From Tetrapyrgos nigripes (lineage: Eukaryota; Basidiomycota; Agaricomycetes; Agaricales; Campanellaceae): 64,000 nucleotides of DNA. This document shows, one piece after another, positions 35,015 to 46,306 of the stretch (position 1 is its first letter; each line of letters starts with the position of its first letter). Where the stretch lies: positions 43,178-107,177 of the forward strand of contig JAACJM010000274.1 in assembly GCA_013368315.1 (NCBI GenBank), given 5' to 3'. The notes under the pieces were generated by a model. That model saw only the letters and a program-made list of their open reading frames with translations, had not been told where the DNA came from and searched no databases. The translations under genes and the position numbers were made by a program.

Positions 35015-36524
35015 CCTTATACCTTCAGTTACCATCTGTCAAAACCTTATATGCAACCATCATTCTATCTTTACCAATTCTCTCACTTATTCATTGTTCT
35101 TAACATTGCAGCCTTGGACAGTATCATATATAGTTGTAGCATCTGTAACTGATTCCCCAGTTCATTCACTTTGTCTCCACTCTGTAACCTAGTCTATCCA
35201 GTGTTGAGCCTAGTCAGCCCACTCACCTCTTATCTTTCTCATCAGCAAAAATACAAGTGGACTTTTAAGGTCTTTTCACCACTTTTCCACAACTTTTTTG
35301 AATACCCCAATGACTTTCACAAGAGAAGTCCCATCGCTTTTGAAAGTCCTGATGACTTTTCTAAGTACACAAAAAGTGAGCAAAAAAGCTATCAGTAAGA
35401 CTGCAAAAAAGTTCTCTTATCTCGAAAGACCCAGGAAAATAGTAGAAAAGCACAGCTAGTAGTACTACATACACATAGAGCACACTAAAACAGTAGTAAG
35501 ATACATACATGGTAGGGCTCCACATCTGTCTTGCAGAAAATGCGGTCAGACTAGTATGAAGCAGCTCTTATTGTCTGTAAAAAAACATCAGAATTGAACT
35601 AGCACTGGAGACAGCGTAAACATACAGTGAGGACTTGAGTGACAAAATCTACTGCATGTAGTTAGATCAAACTGAGTTTGAAGAGGTGATAAAAACACAC
35701 CCTGAGTCCTGAAGCAACAACCAAGCCTCCTTCAAATTGAGAGCTCACAGAACCCTCCCCCATAGTTGTCCTAACTCTACAGTGCACAGCCTAAAAAGTA
35801 AGTGGTTAGCTCCCATTTGCAATAGTAGCTCAGAAGAAGCGAGGACTGACAGATGCAAAAGGGAACACTAGAGTGTGACTGTGAGGGCTGGCAGATACAA
35901 AAGGGATGCTGGAAAGACTTGAGGACAACAGTGAGATGAGCACTCAGCAGGGATCAAAGGAAGTGGTTGTGAAGGAAGACGTGTCAACAAAACAAACAGC
36001 ATGTGATTGTACTGTATACATTACTATATATTACTATATATTACTAGTCTTATACTTCTCCTATATGCAACCTGCAGTCCTTACTGCTTGCTTGTTATTG
36101 CCTAGACAACCCTTTTGGCATTACCCTTATTCATCAATGTCAAAATTCTGTACTTCAAGAGCTTTTGTTCAGTAGATCTATGGGCACGCTTTCTGGGCTG
36201 TCAATGGACAATTTCCTGTGTACTTTATTGATTTCATGCATGTACTGTACCCTACACTCAGCCTGCAGATATGGGTCCTTAGAAGTCCCTTGGGTGCAAC
36301 CAGTGAAAAGTCCTTCAAGAAGTAAAAGTCCAAAAAAAGTCCAAAAAAAGTCCTCTTCTTCAAAAGGCACAAAAAGCAATGAAAAGTTCTCAAAAGTCTG
36401 GAAAAGTGCACTTGTATTTTTGCTGATGCTTCTTGTTATGAGGCCTCTTAAAGGCTGAGTTAACTTAGGTCAACTTTTGCAATCTTCCCATGCCTGCAGA
36501 TTTATATTGCAGTCTCTACACGCC
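35015..36524. other. No gene; AAAAGTCC-type short-motif clusters
   Basis: No supportable coding region. Two clusters of the short motif AAAAAGTCC/GGACTTTT occur at 35243-35410 and 36298-36415. At 36440-36510 a fragment resembles the TRIM-related sequence at 38770-38850 (GAGGCCT...GGCTGAGTTAACTTAGGT). Confidence 0.45.
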
Positions 36525-36786
36525 GAGGTTGCATCCAGAGTGCCCCCAGGTTGTGTCCAGAGTGCGCACAGGCTGCGTCCAGAGTGCACACAGGTTGCGT
36601 CCAGAGTGTGCGCAGATTGCGTCCAGGGTGCGCGCAGGTTGCATCCAGAGTGCGCGCAGATTGCATCCAGGGTGCACGCAAGGTTGTGTGCACGCAGGTT
36701 GTGTCCAGGGTGCGCACAAGTTGCATCCAGAGTGTGTGCAGGTTGCGACCAGGGTGCGCACAGGTTGCGCAGGTTGCGTCCAGACT
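36525..36786 (+). repeat. 22-bp minisatellite, array 3 (short)
   Basis: About 12 units of the same 22-bp repeat as arrays 1 and 2, in one orientation, with intermediate CpG content. It is not flanked by CACTG arms; TRIM-like sequence lies immediately upstream. This is the third locus of the repeat within 8 kb. Confidence 0.85.
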
Positions 36787-37236
36787 CGTCCAAGGACTAT
36801 GTAATGATGTCGACAACGATGACGTCATGCCAGTGTTGTGCTTCATGGGATATATGGTGCGTCCATGGCTTTCTCTCCCGAAGTATAGTCATACTATCTG
36901 CTCTTTGCCTGCACTCACTGCCCTACTTCCTCAGCCTCGACGCCCTCGTAATTCTTGCCTTTACATTGTCCATTTAATTTACCTTAGAAATCGTTTTCAT
37001 GGTTTCAAACTCCAAGTCCCACTCCTATTAGCTGGCGCTCGTCAAGCGCTCATTTGGAGTCATCTGGCATGATGGTCAAGAATCTGTGGTGTATGTTTTC
37101 ACCTTGAATGAGGGTAGCAGAAAACTTGAGTACAAAATCAGGTCCATGGGCCGCACACCCAAGACCAGACTCAGGGAATGGAGGAGGGGACACCAGTCAA
37201 AGGGGTTTAGACTGGTGTATTCAGTGAAGGTTGTAG
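36787..37236. other. No supportable gene
   Basis: Short plus-strand open frames (for example 37086-37325) show no recognisable motif. Nothing else is visible between array 3 and the 262-bp CACTG element. Confidence 0.35.
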
Positions 37237-37498
37237 CACTGGGTGCAAACACTTGTAATTCCTTAGATATACCAAGGAATTACATAAGACTTACACTGGT
37301 ACACTCAATATGTAAGTCCACTTGACTTACTGAAGTATTACCAGGGACCACTGTGAGACTTCATGCCTTACAATGGTCATATATAATTGTTTCATTTTTT
37401 TTCAGTAAGTCAAGTGGACTTACATATTGAGTGTACCAGTGTAAGTCTTATGTAATTCCTCTGTATATCCAAGGAATTACAAGTGTTTGCATCCAGTG
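37237..37498. mobile_element. 262-bp CACTG MITE with TAG target duplication
   Basis: Ends CACTGGGTGCAAACACTTG (37237) and its reverse complement ending CCAGTG (37498). The inner parts are also inverted repeats (AAGTGGACTTAC, TTGAGTGTACCAGTG). TAG flanks both sides, a 3-bp target duplication. The terminal and subterminal motifs match the arm at 20646-21763, so both belong to one CACTA-like non-autonomous family. Confidence 0.75.
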
Positions 37499-38762
37499 TA
37501 GGTAGGAATACAGTGTATGTCATTGGTGTGTCGTGTGGGGTTTCCCAATTCGAACACTACTCATTTTCATCACAGAACATGAAGCCCATCAACAGATACT
37601 CCAATACTCCACCAAGTTCCACAGGTCATGCCCGGATTGCCTTGTGGTGCACCAGGAATAATTTGTCATAGAGCTGGATTTCAGATTGGAGGATGTTTGT
37701 GACACTGTTGACATGGTGAAGTGACTTGTAGAGACCAGGAGAGTGGGATGCACTTGATGCTTTTTATGTTTCTTTGGTTTTTGGTCGAATTGCTGCCAAG
37801 GTGTAGGACCCCTGATGTATATAGGACTTTGTAACTAAGATATTTTAAAGCAGATGTGTCTTTACGTTGACACATTGGACATGCACTTGCATCAGATCAC
37901 TGACACACTAGCATTGTATCAGTAGTCCATAAATATCATCTATTAGTACACCTATCTAGAGTTCAGACGCATGATATATTGAGACTCGTATCTGTACATA
38001 TATCTGGATTCCAGATACATACCATTTCTGGACACAAATCTGCAAAATTGATAGGTGATCTTTCTTTTTTTGAATAGGTGTGAAATTGAAAATCTTTTTG
38101 TACTTCTTTCCATTGATCTAATATGACATGTGTCTGGTCACCAATTAAATGAGGCATAAGGCATCCTAATATATGACTGGGGGTATGGCCACAAGCGGCA
38201 AGAGGAGTGTGATGAGGATTATATGCAAACAGATAAAGAAGTTGTATTTGTATGAAGTTACAATTAAACATTTGTAAAGTAACAGTAGTGTAAGGGGACA
38301 GTTTCCTTTTTCCTTCCCTTCTCCTTTAGGACTTGTTTGTTCTTGTTTTATCTGGACTTCATCGACTTGTTTATCCCTGTTTCACTGTTTCATCATCCAT
38401 CATTCATCATTCATCATTTGATCTCCCATCATTCCACTTTCCCAGGCCTTCATACAAGTATATATACCCCTTCCCTGCAGGCGAGTATCCTTGAGTTTTT
38501 CTCTTTGGATCCCCTCCTGCAGGTGCATAGTATGTCAGCCTTGTATCTTCTAGTTCTGATTTATATATCTTTGGATCCCCTCCTGCAGTTGTTGAGTGAT
38601 TGCCTCACATGTCAGGAGTTGCCCTTACAAGTAGGTTATTTTGAGATAGTAAATGTCAAGGCAGAAAAAGATGCGGGAGTCTTGGACTTTTGGGACTTGG
38701 TAGGGGAGCTTATGATTGATTCTTGATCTACAGACTAGGAGTGGAGTCTTTGCCAGTGTATC
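37499..38762. other. No supportable gene
   Basis: A C/T-rich plus-strand stretch at 38310-38620 with a TATATACCCC box and a repeated TTTGGATCCCCTCCTGCAG (38504 and 38572 regions) could be a retroelement remnant, but no partner repeat or coding sequence supports this. Confidence 0.35.
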
Positions 38763-39412
38763 AACTGTTACGAGGCCTTTAGGCTGAGTTAACTTAGGTG
38801 ACCTTTGCAATTCAATCGCAACTTTTCCATGCCTGCAATTTCTATTGGCCAGTCTATGATGCTGACAACTGAATGATCGGTCTAGACTCACAACGCATCA
38901 GCTTTTCGATCTGACTCAAGCTGTCGTCAACTATGAACAAACAATGACATAACCCAAGTCGCGTCGGATTTTCCTAAGTCCTTTTGCCTTCACCTTACGA
39001 TATGTATGTATGTACATATTTATGTAGCCAATACACAAACATACAAGTACACGCTGTCAGTCAATTGATCAGCCTTGTTTTTGCAATCATGATCAGCTAC
39101 AACGCAATTCAAGAATATAGCAAGGTTTTAGTGTGTAGGCCATCAGAAAAAGCCGTGATTTAATTAACTCAGTTGCCCGGCTTCACAGCAGCCAAACAGC
39201 AACATGCCCTGCCTTTATTCAGTTGTACAAGCCGAGCAATAGAAACACTGGTGTTCTAAGTACAAATAGGCATTGATTGCATGATTACTTATTTACTGAA
39301 TAACCACAGTATGATATTCCTAATATGGCTAACACTGCAACCCTACTATGGGCCTCGTAACTTGCCATGCGAAGCAGTGGCATCTTTCCCCAGTAATTTC
39401 AGCATGAAGCAG
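38763..39412 (-). repeat. TRIM-related sequence, reverse copy with insertion
   Basis: The segments 38763-39000 and about 39345-39412 are diverged reverse-orientation matches to 60960-61200 and 60925-60985, the inside of the TRIM element at 60646. Shared landmarks are GTTACGAGGCC, GGCTGAGTTAACTTA and GGGGAAAGATGCCACTGCTTCGC (in reverse). Some 340 bp of unrelated AT-rich sequence splits the copy. LTRs are not recognisable here. Confidence 0.6.
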
Positions 39413-42017
39413 AGTTGACAGTGGCAGCAGACACATCATGAGTGGGCTCAGATCCTGCAGGAGAATGTGGCATAGATTACAAGAGGCATATTGCCCAGAG
39501 GGCCCAAGTTCTAGTTGAACATACACTTTGTGGCCCAAGCTCGAGCGATATATTGCTCCTCAGGAAAGATAAGACCACTAAGTCCATCAGGTAAATTGCC
39601 AATCCACACGCCGTTTGATTTTGTTGAAATGGATGTCTTGAGTCGTTGTGAGTCCCAGCACATGAAAGTGAGATGCAGCAAGAGAACAAGTACTTATATT
39701 CCAGTTGGTTATCCAGAAAAGTGCAGGTGCAAGGTGTGGGTGCAGGTGGTGCAGGTGCAGAAGCTGGCTGTGCTTATACTCATTTTCTTTCATGTTTACA
39801 CTTCGTTTTTAGGTAGATTTGTTGAGATTTGGAGTTAGATATAAAGATGAGTGTCTGTCTGTACTCAGTGGACAAGATTTCATTTCGCAACACTTAGATA
39901 GAGCAAATGAGAATGGAAATTCAGGCAAGTAAGTATGACTCCAAGTTGAACATCTGTGGCCCACTTCTGTATCTAGCAACGAATAAAGAGATTTTCTGGC
40001 ACATAATAACAGGTATATAACTAAGTATCATACAGCTGGACCATGAATAAACTGAATTGAAAAGAGCAAGTTGATTGTGACGCATTAACATGTCAACCCC
40101 AACACACTCTGACAGATTTAGGTAGATGGATACTGATACTGTATCTCAAGACTCAGTACCTCAGCAGAGCTTGTAAGCTACAAACTCCACGGCAAGATTA
40201 GCAAACTTTGTAAGTCTCTTCCAAGATTTCCCAGTTACATTGTGGCCATTCCTGTTTAATATATGTACACATATTTCTTTCTGATATCTATTACTGTACC
40301 ACCTGCACCCACACCTCACCTCTACCACACTCATACTACACTCGTACCTCACCTGTACCCACCCACACCTAACCCGCACCTCTCCCGTACCTCTCCTGTA
40401 CCTAACCCGCACCTGTACCTCCCACCCCTACCCCAGGACTGCACTTGTACCTCTTTTGCTTTCACTGCAGTGCTTCTATACCTGATTAAAACCAGGAATT
40501 TTTGATAGAAAATGTACATATGTGAACAGCACTTCATTTCAATTGTGGCAACTGATTCCTATACTTGACTTGTATTTTTTTGATGGTTTACAGCTCAGGA
40601 TCCCTGAATCCAAGTGTGAATATAGAGTCTATAAACCTACTAACCTACTTATACATGACCAGAATCCACTCTGAAACAACGAAAAAGTGAAACTTGACTA
40701 CAAATTGGATTGACACAGCCACATCCTGTACCTCTGTATGCACCCGCACCACCTGCACACGCATCATGAACCAGGGGTACCTGCACTTTTATGGGTGCCA
40801 ATTCTGGTTTGTCCTGCTAGATGATGACGGGACGCAAGTGACAATCGGATACACAGAAACATCCAGGACAACATACTCAATACTATGGAAATAGGGGCTA
40901 CGTGTCTATGGCAAACAAGTAATTGAAATCTACGAGCTTCCAAGCTCACCATCAAAATACGAAAAACAACATGTTGAAGGTGTTGGAGCATAGGGGTTAG
41001 TCTGGTTTACTTTTGTGAGGCGGGGCCGTGCCAGAGGTTGTTACATATGCTAATGACGCTCTCACGATTCTGGTCAGTCATTAAGCTGTTAAATTGCGCT
41101 TCGCAAAATGCTGTAGAGCCAGTATATAGCGTTTTAGATGTGTTAGCTTCGGCGTATGAAGAAAAGTGGAGAAAATTTCGCTGCACAGAGGCTCATTTGT
41201 GTTCTTATATGTAATTGCCAGATAGTGCTGCTTGGCACTTTCAGCACCCAAGCCTCGAGACTTCGGCCACACTTTGCTTCAAAAATTCCCAATGCACTAG
41301 CTATAAGTCTCCCACTATTATCTATCTAGTTTAAAGTATCACTAGTAGTGTAATAATATTCGGATTTGAGAAAGGAACCATGGGAAATATCTAGCTTACC
41401 TCATCAAAATCCTGGCACAGCTCGTCCCTATGACAAATTTAGCATAGCGCGGCGCTGGAGGGCTGCCACACCCGATACTGATCTGTCACATTCGTGAAGC
41501 GTAGCAGTGAAAATAGTAGATAAGATAGTAAATACCCAGAAAAAATACGAGAAAGGGTACAAAGCATAAGAGAAAAGAATACTGGATTAATCGTCTATCA
41601 AGCATAACTCTGTCAGTAGAATTGCATAAAACTCCACAGCAGTCAGCATTCAGTACAGAGTCGATGGGATGGACCATACCCATTCGTCATTCGACCTCCT
41701 GCCCTTCACAAATCTCCAATCACATCTTCTGAGCTCAGCCAAGCCGTTATGGAATACTTAAAGGGCAAGTACGATAGAGTATGACATGCGTCAGTCAACA
41801 TTGCAGGTCCTTTACCCTTATCAGCACTGCTGGGACCAGCATACTGAAACTAGCCACACCCAAATGAAGCAGCGCAGCGACCAACCTTGCAATCATCCGC
41901 CAAGAGAACATAAACCCTGTCTGAGTCGTTCAGACCTGAATAACCTTCTGCTTTGCGAGATGTCCAATGATGTACAATGGGCAGATGGCCAAAAAGTTGC
42001 AGATGAGCAGATCGTTT
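39413..42017. other. No supportable gene; simple repeats
   Basis: A GTGCAGGTGCAGG-type run lies at 39720-39770 and its CACCTGTACC-type complement at 40281-40440, so the two are in opposite orientation. Open frames in this stretch are short and without motifs. From 41040 to 42017 mixed sequence continues without a recognisable gene. Confidence 0.4.
40281..40440 (+). repeat. CACCTGTACC/CGTACCTC minisatellite
   Basis: Imperfect tandem repeats of about 10-12 bp (CACCTGTACC, CGCACCTCTCC, CGTACCTCTCC) form a nearly purine-free plus strand. Confidence 0.65.
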
Positions 42018-43780
42018 CTACAACACCAGGAGAGATTGGCAGTCATTCGTATAAACGTATGGTGCACACACCGCATATCTGGAGTATATAGTCTCCTGAA
42101 CCTGGATCAGCAAAGCCAGCACTGTCAGCTGATTCCAGAAGACATCACGAACGTAAATGTCGTTGGATGGCTTCACCCCTAAGTGATAGACTGTATAGGA
42201 AGCGTAACCCTGCTCAAATAAGTAAAAAGCACTGTGTTCGAACAAGGAACTCACCATCCCAACATCGAGAAACTCCTCCACGCATGCAAGGACCCTACCA
42301 TAAACTAAAGGACGGTACTCATCTCCATTGCGATTGACAAACTCCCAAACGGTTCGGTTGTCTTCTAGGTCCAGACTTTCGCCCATGCGGAAGGTTAAGT
42401 CATACTCATCAACCTCCCAGCACAACCTAGTTTTGGATACCAGAAGGTTATGCAGAGTTTTTGAGATGGGGGCCATGATTGACATTTTTGCACCAGACTC
42501 AGTCGATTTAAAGACAGATGAGTCAAAGCATGAAACGATCGAGTAGCCTGCCAATCGCATACAAGGAGCAAGCACTCAAACAAAACATCAAAGGGACTAT
42601 TCGGAAACCCAGTGGTATCGGGCATCCAGAGGGCAACATTCATACACAAAGTAATGAAGTAAAAAAGGGCTACGAATAACTAAGATTGAGAACCTGAGGG
42701 ACACACAATGGTAACATCCCTTGCTATTAGATAATGATCCTTGGCCGCAGTTAGCAATCAGCAAGAAGACCACTGAGGTCACATACCATTACGACCGATT
42801 GAGTGTCCTTGGATGGGTGAAAATCGATGCAACGAAAATCGACTCGCAGCTGCACAACGTTGTTGACATCGACCGAGGATGTATCAGACTGAGAAAGAAT
42901 GTTAGAGAGCTCAGGCAAGACGAGTCGTACTCACTTGCTCCAAAAGTACAAACAAACGGTTCGGGGCAGAAGAGGACTTCAAGGGGTTCTGGAGCCAAGT
43001 AGTCTCGATGGGCGTCTACAAATGGACAGTTAATCCTCCGTCGCAAAGATAATGGTGTTGACGTATTTACCTGGCTGCCTTCGATGCGCAAAGCAAGTAT
43101 ATCGGGCAAACAGGTCATTTGATGAGAGAAGCCGGACGCCATCTGATAGTTGGAGTCCGGGGGTTGGCCAAGCTCCAACAAATGGTACACAACGTGGCCC
43201 TACAGAAGGTCAATGAAAATACATGACAACACCAGCAGAACCCACTTCACTGGCGTCGGCCATGAGCGAAGTACTGCTCACCAAGGTTCCGAACACTTGC
43301 ATGGTATAAACTTGGCCAGATTCATCGAGCACCTCCCAAAGCAAAGAGCCCAAAGTGGTGAGGTAAGGGAAAGGATCGAGAACACAAGTTGTCAGTGTTT
43401 TCTGAATAGCACACATGAGAGGTGTCTCCAAAAGTGGAGGAACATTGAGCCTATCGACTGATAAAAGGGAAGGCCTAGAGAAACCGATTTGTTTTATGGA
43501 GCAGGACACAGTCGAATCCAACAAATTCAGGGCGAGACAGAAACGCGACATATTCGATCTAAACTTCCTTGAAACTAGATCGTGGCAGACCTGAACCAGA
43601 AGTAGGGAAATCTCGATATAGGCCCTTCATGATGACACAGAGGCATCGAGAGGAATCCGTGGAGTACCCTATTTCAACGAGCATACCCCATAGATATGGC
43701 AGTGTAAAATCGGACGCAGTGGATAATATTAAGTTGGGATCGAGACTAAAATGTGTACATACAACAAGACAAGGTATCAT
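42018..43780 (-). pseudogene. Unrecognised decayed gene(s)
   Basis: Several open blocks line up on the minus strand: 43780-43559, continuing in the same frame past a TAG as EYVAFLSRPEFVGFDCVLLHKTNRF; 43551-43210 in parts (FPYLTTLGSLLWEVLDESGQVYTMQVFGTL); a block near 43190-43060 (WPTPGLQLSDGVRLLSSNDLFARY); and 42575-42018 (WEVDEYDLTFRMGESLDLEDNRT). They read like real protein but with stops and frame changes, and I do not recognise a domain. They lie 3' of the F-box-like pseudogene and could belong to a tandem relative of it. Confidence 0.3.
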
Positions 43781-43782
43781 TA

Positions 43783-44775
43783 CTAATTATCTATGTGAAG
43801 ACAACCGACATTGGTGCAGATAGAACCATCCCGCCACTGCCAGTCTCCAACATCGATCATGCCTGCAGTATCACCGGCCTTGGACTTCCAAATCCCAAAA
43901 CTGTGGCAGCCACGGGATCGATACCATGCACTCTCACATTTTCCATCGCCTGTGGTAGCCCAAGTCAAACCAGCTGCTCAAACGAGGCGAATGGAAGCCT
44001 CTGGGGTGTCACGATTTAAGAAAACGGATCTTGCCTGGTGTTTATCCAGCCATCGTGGAAAGGGTGTGAATACAGAGATGTGGGTTATAGCCGTGGCATG
44101 AGCAGTCGTAGGAAGACTGAGGAGAACTAGCATGATGCCTTGCTTGCTTTCCAATACGTAGATTATGTGCTTTACCAGTGTTAGCATAGACCCAGGAGCA
44201 TTATGCAGGGCGACACTCACACCATTGGGAAAAAAGAAAGTAGTAACCGAGCGCAGGACGCGTTGGCTGAATACCTCACTGAAAGAGTTGCGGGAGATGA
44301 AAACAGATCCTGGAATACAGCTGAAGTACCGGAGCCAATCTTGTGCCCCATAGCGTGGCGTGACGATGACTGTATCGCCAAAGTCGACACAGAGAGCCGC
44401 ACCGAAGCCTGCAAGCACAGACTGCGTGGATTCGAGAAGGGACCTGATGCCGTCTGGCTCCATACAGCCAAAGCAGAGCCTCCAATAGTGGCGTTGCAAT
44501 CTGGAGTCAATCTCCTGAGTAACGACGGCTAAATGAGTCTTGCTAGTCCTTGAGAAGAGCGTAAAACTGCTCAGATCCATGTAGGCCAGTATTCCCGTCT
44601 GAACCTCCACAGGTAGGAGGCACAAACCACACTGGCATTGAATTAGAAGATCACCAACAGAGACGACTCGTGTTCCGAGTTCAATTGCTCGATGGAGTGG
44701 GGCGAAGCTGCACCTGTCGGTCAAGCGCCAATGGTCAGGCTCTATACGATATTGCCCGTGAAACCCTGGGATCAT
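43783..44775 (-). pseudogene. F-box-like domain protein, one in-frame TGA
   Basis: One continuous frame runs from 44775 to a TAG at 43783, broken only by TGA at 43978-43980. Near residue 55-100 is an F-box-like helix set (LLPVEVQTGILAYMDLSSFTLFSRTSKTHL), followed by a region recalling the expanded Agaricomycete F-box family (SVLAGFGAAL, LPTTAHATAITHISVFTPFPRWLDKHQARS). After the TGA the frame goes on with a Cys-rich tail (WYRSRGCHSFG, DVGDWQWRDGSICTN). F-box proteins usually tether substrates to SCF ubiquitin ligases; here that is inference. Either the gene ends at the TGA or the tail is a normal C-terminus cut off by a nonsense change; the tail composition favours the latter. Confidence 0.55.
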
Positions 44776-44820
44776 ACTACGTAGACGTCAGACAAGGCAT
44801 AGTCCTACTTAGGAGAGGAC

Positions 44821-45135
44821 TCACTGATTAAAGATAGGGACAATCCAATCAAAATCTGAATCTTGAATGTCCACCAGTTGGTATAAAAGTTCATTATGAC
44901 CTGCGTGCTTGATGATGACAGCCGCCCCATGGAGAATGCGATGCGCTGGGGCAAAACGGCAGAGCAAGTGTGTGTTGTAGAAAATGGTAATGGGGTTTTC
45001 GAGGAAATTGGTTGAGGGAGCGTCCCTATCAACGTGGGTGACATAGGCACCACACCCCAGCCTGAACAATGTAAGAGCAGGCTCTCGGAAAAAAACGCGA
45101 CAAATCGAGGTGATGGTGCAAGGAAGAGTGCACAT
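44821..45135 (-). CDS. Hypothetical protein, 104 codons
   Basis: An open frame with balanced composition ends in a TGA at 44821. Segments YVTHVDRDAPSTNF and YNTHLLCRFAPAHRILHGAAVIIKHAG look like genuine protein, and similar sequences occur next to F-box-like genes in mushrooms as far as I recall. It lies 45 bp upstream of the F-box-like frame on the same strand and could be its first exon or a separate small gene. No domain recognised. Confidence 0.35.
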   Translation of the reverse strand: MCTLPCTITSICRVFFREPALTLFRLGCGAYVTHVDRDAPSTNFLENPITIFYNTHLLCRFAPAHRILHGAAVIIKHAGHNELLYQLVDIQDSDFDWIVPIFNQ

Positions 45136-45264
45136 AATGAGATGTGAAGTTTAAGTGGCAAGTGTGTGGACGGTTTTTGCAAGCACAATCAAGGACGGCC
45201 CCCACCACCAGCAGAGGGGGAAACGCCATTATTCATCTTTCCTGGAGAACTATCCGTTTAAGAA

Positions 45265-45497
45265 TGAAGAAGTTTCGGAGGAAAAACTAGTTCAGGTTGA
45301 AAGGTTATCAAAAATGCAACAACGTATGGGATCGAGTCATGTAAAGATTCAAAGAAAATATTAGAATCAAGGAATGCAGAAGAGGAAGTTTCGGAGGGAA
45401 ATCTAGCTTCAGGTTGAAAATTATTCAAAAAATGCAACAACGTATTGGGATCAAATAATGTAAAGAATTAAAGAAACTAATTAGAATCGAGGAATGT
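45265..45497. repeat. Two-copy tandem repeat of about 115 bp overlapping a gene's 3' end
   Basis: Copies at about 45265-45378 and 45379-45497 share GAAGTTTCGGAGG, CAGGTTGAAA, AAATGCAACAACGTAT and TTAGAATCRAGGAATG. The second copy contains the last codons and the TAG of the minus-strand frame ending at 45477, so the duplication took in the gene's 3' end. Confidence 0.65.
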
Positions 45498-45757
45498 ATC
45501 CTTGTCCCAACCCCCTTTCAACTGACAATAGCGGGCTCCATCCCCTTTGTGCCCCATTTTCTGATACAAGGATGGGCAAGAGAGATCGACGATCTTCCCG
45601 AGATAGGAGACTTTCCAGTCTGCATCATTGGCTTCCCTGACCCAGACGCCATCGTCGTCTGACTGATCACCAACATCCAAATAGTGTCCAGGAGGTTTAG
45701 CATTGAGAACACTCTTCACCACGGTATACAACGCCGGAGTTCTCTGAGTAAAACCAT
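45477..45757 (-). pseudogene. 3' part of a small gene split by the copia element
   Basis: This frame reads PGHYLDVGDQSDDDGVWV, then WKVSYLGKIVDL and ends WDKDTFLDSN-stop. Its 5' edge is the 5-bp target duplication (ATGGT on the minus strand, 45757-45753). Removing the copia element and one duplication joins it in frame to an ATG at 53909, giving 105 codons plus stop. I recognise no domain; the joined frame being open across the exact insertion point supports it as a real gene broken recently. Confidence 0.5.
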
Positions 45758-46158
45758 CCTAATGAAACAGCAAATAATCAGCGTAGGGTGACCAGTCAGT
45801 AGAGCTCACCAAATAGAGGGCTGAGTAGAAAGCTTGTAGAGCTTAGATACGAGTTGCTTGTAGAGCAGATAGAACTAGATATTGTTCTGTAGTATCTACG
45901 ACTTTACAGAGAGCTTTTATACTAGATAAAGAGCATATAATTACTAATATCTACATTGTCCATGGACATACCTAGAGACTAAGAGGATATTGCCATTGGC
46001 CATATTGCTATCTACAGAGATATCACTACATAGTAGAAGATAAGAATAATGTCCAGAGAATGTCCTGAAGGACTAGCATACTTATAGCTACGTAGAAGTT
46101 TCATAATAACTCCATATAGAATCATAGTTACTATACATGGAAGATATATATTTCAACA
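45758..46158 (-). repeat. 3' LTR of the copia element
   Basis: On the minus strand it starts TGTTGAAATATATA and ends GTTTCATTAGG. It matches the copy at 53467-53867 except for two substitutions (A/G at about 46052 and 46146). If the duplication is read as six bases, ACCATC, the LTR is one base shorter. Confidence 0.9.
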
Positions 46159-46306
46159 CTCCCCCTCGCTTTAGATGCGGACTTAAGTGCAGCATTGTAA
46201 GCGCACATCAAGAATTAAATGATTCTTGCATGAGCATAAACATAATGGAATGTGAATAGTATCCACTCTGAAAATCTTGACGGTTGTTTCCAACCCATAA
46301 GTATAT

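Noticed and set aside
4261..43980. Reassigned or read-through UGA codon
   Set aside because: The TGAs are confined to decayed genes that also carry frame breaks; CpG decay explains them without a new code. A suppressor tRNA search would be needed to revive the idea.
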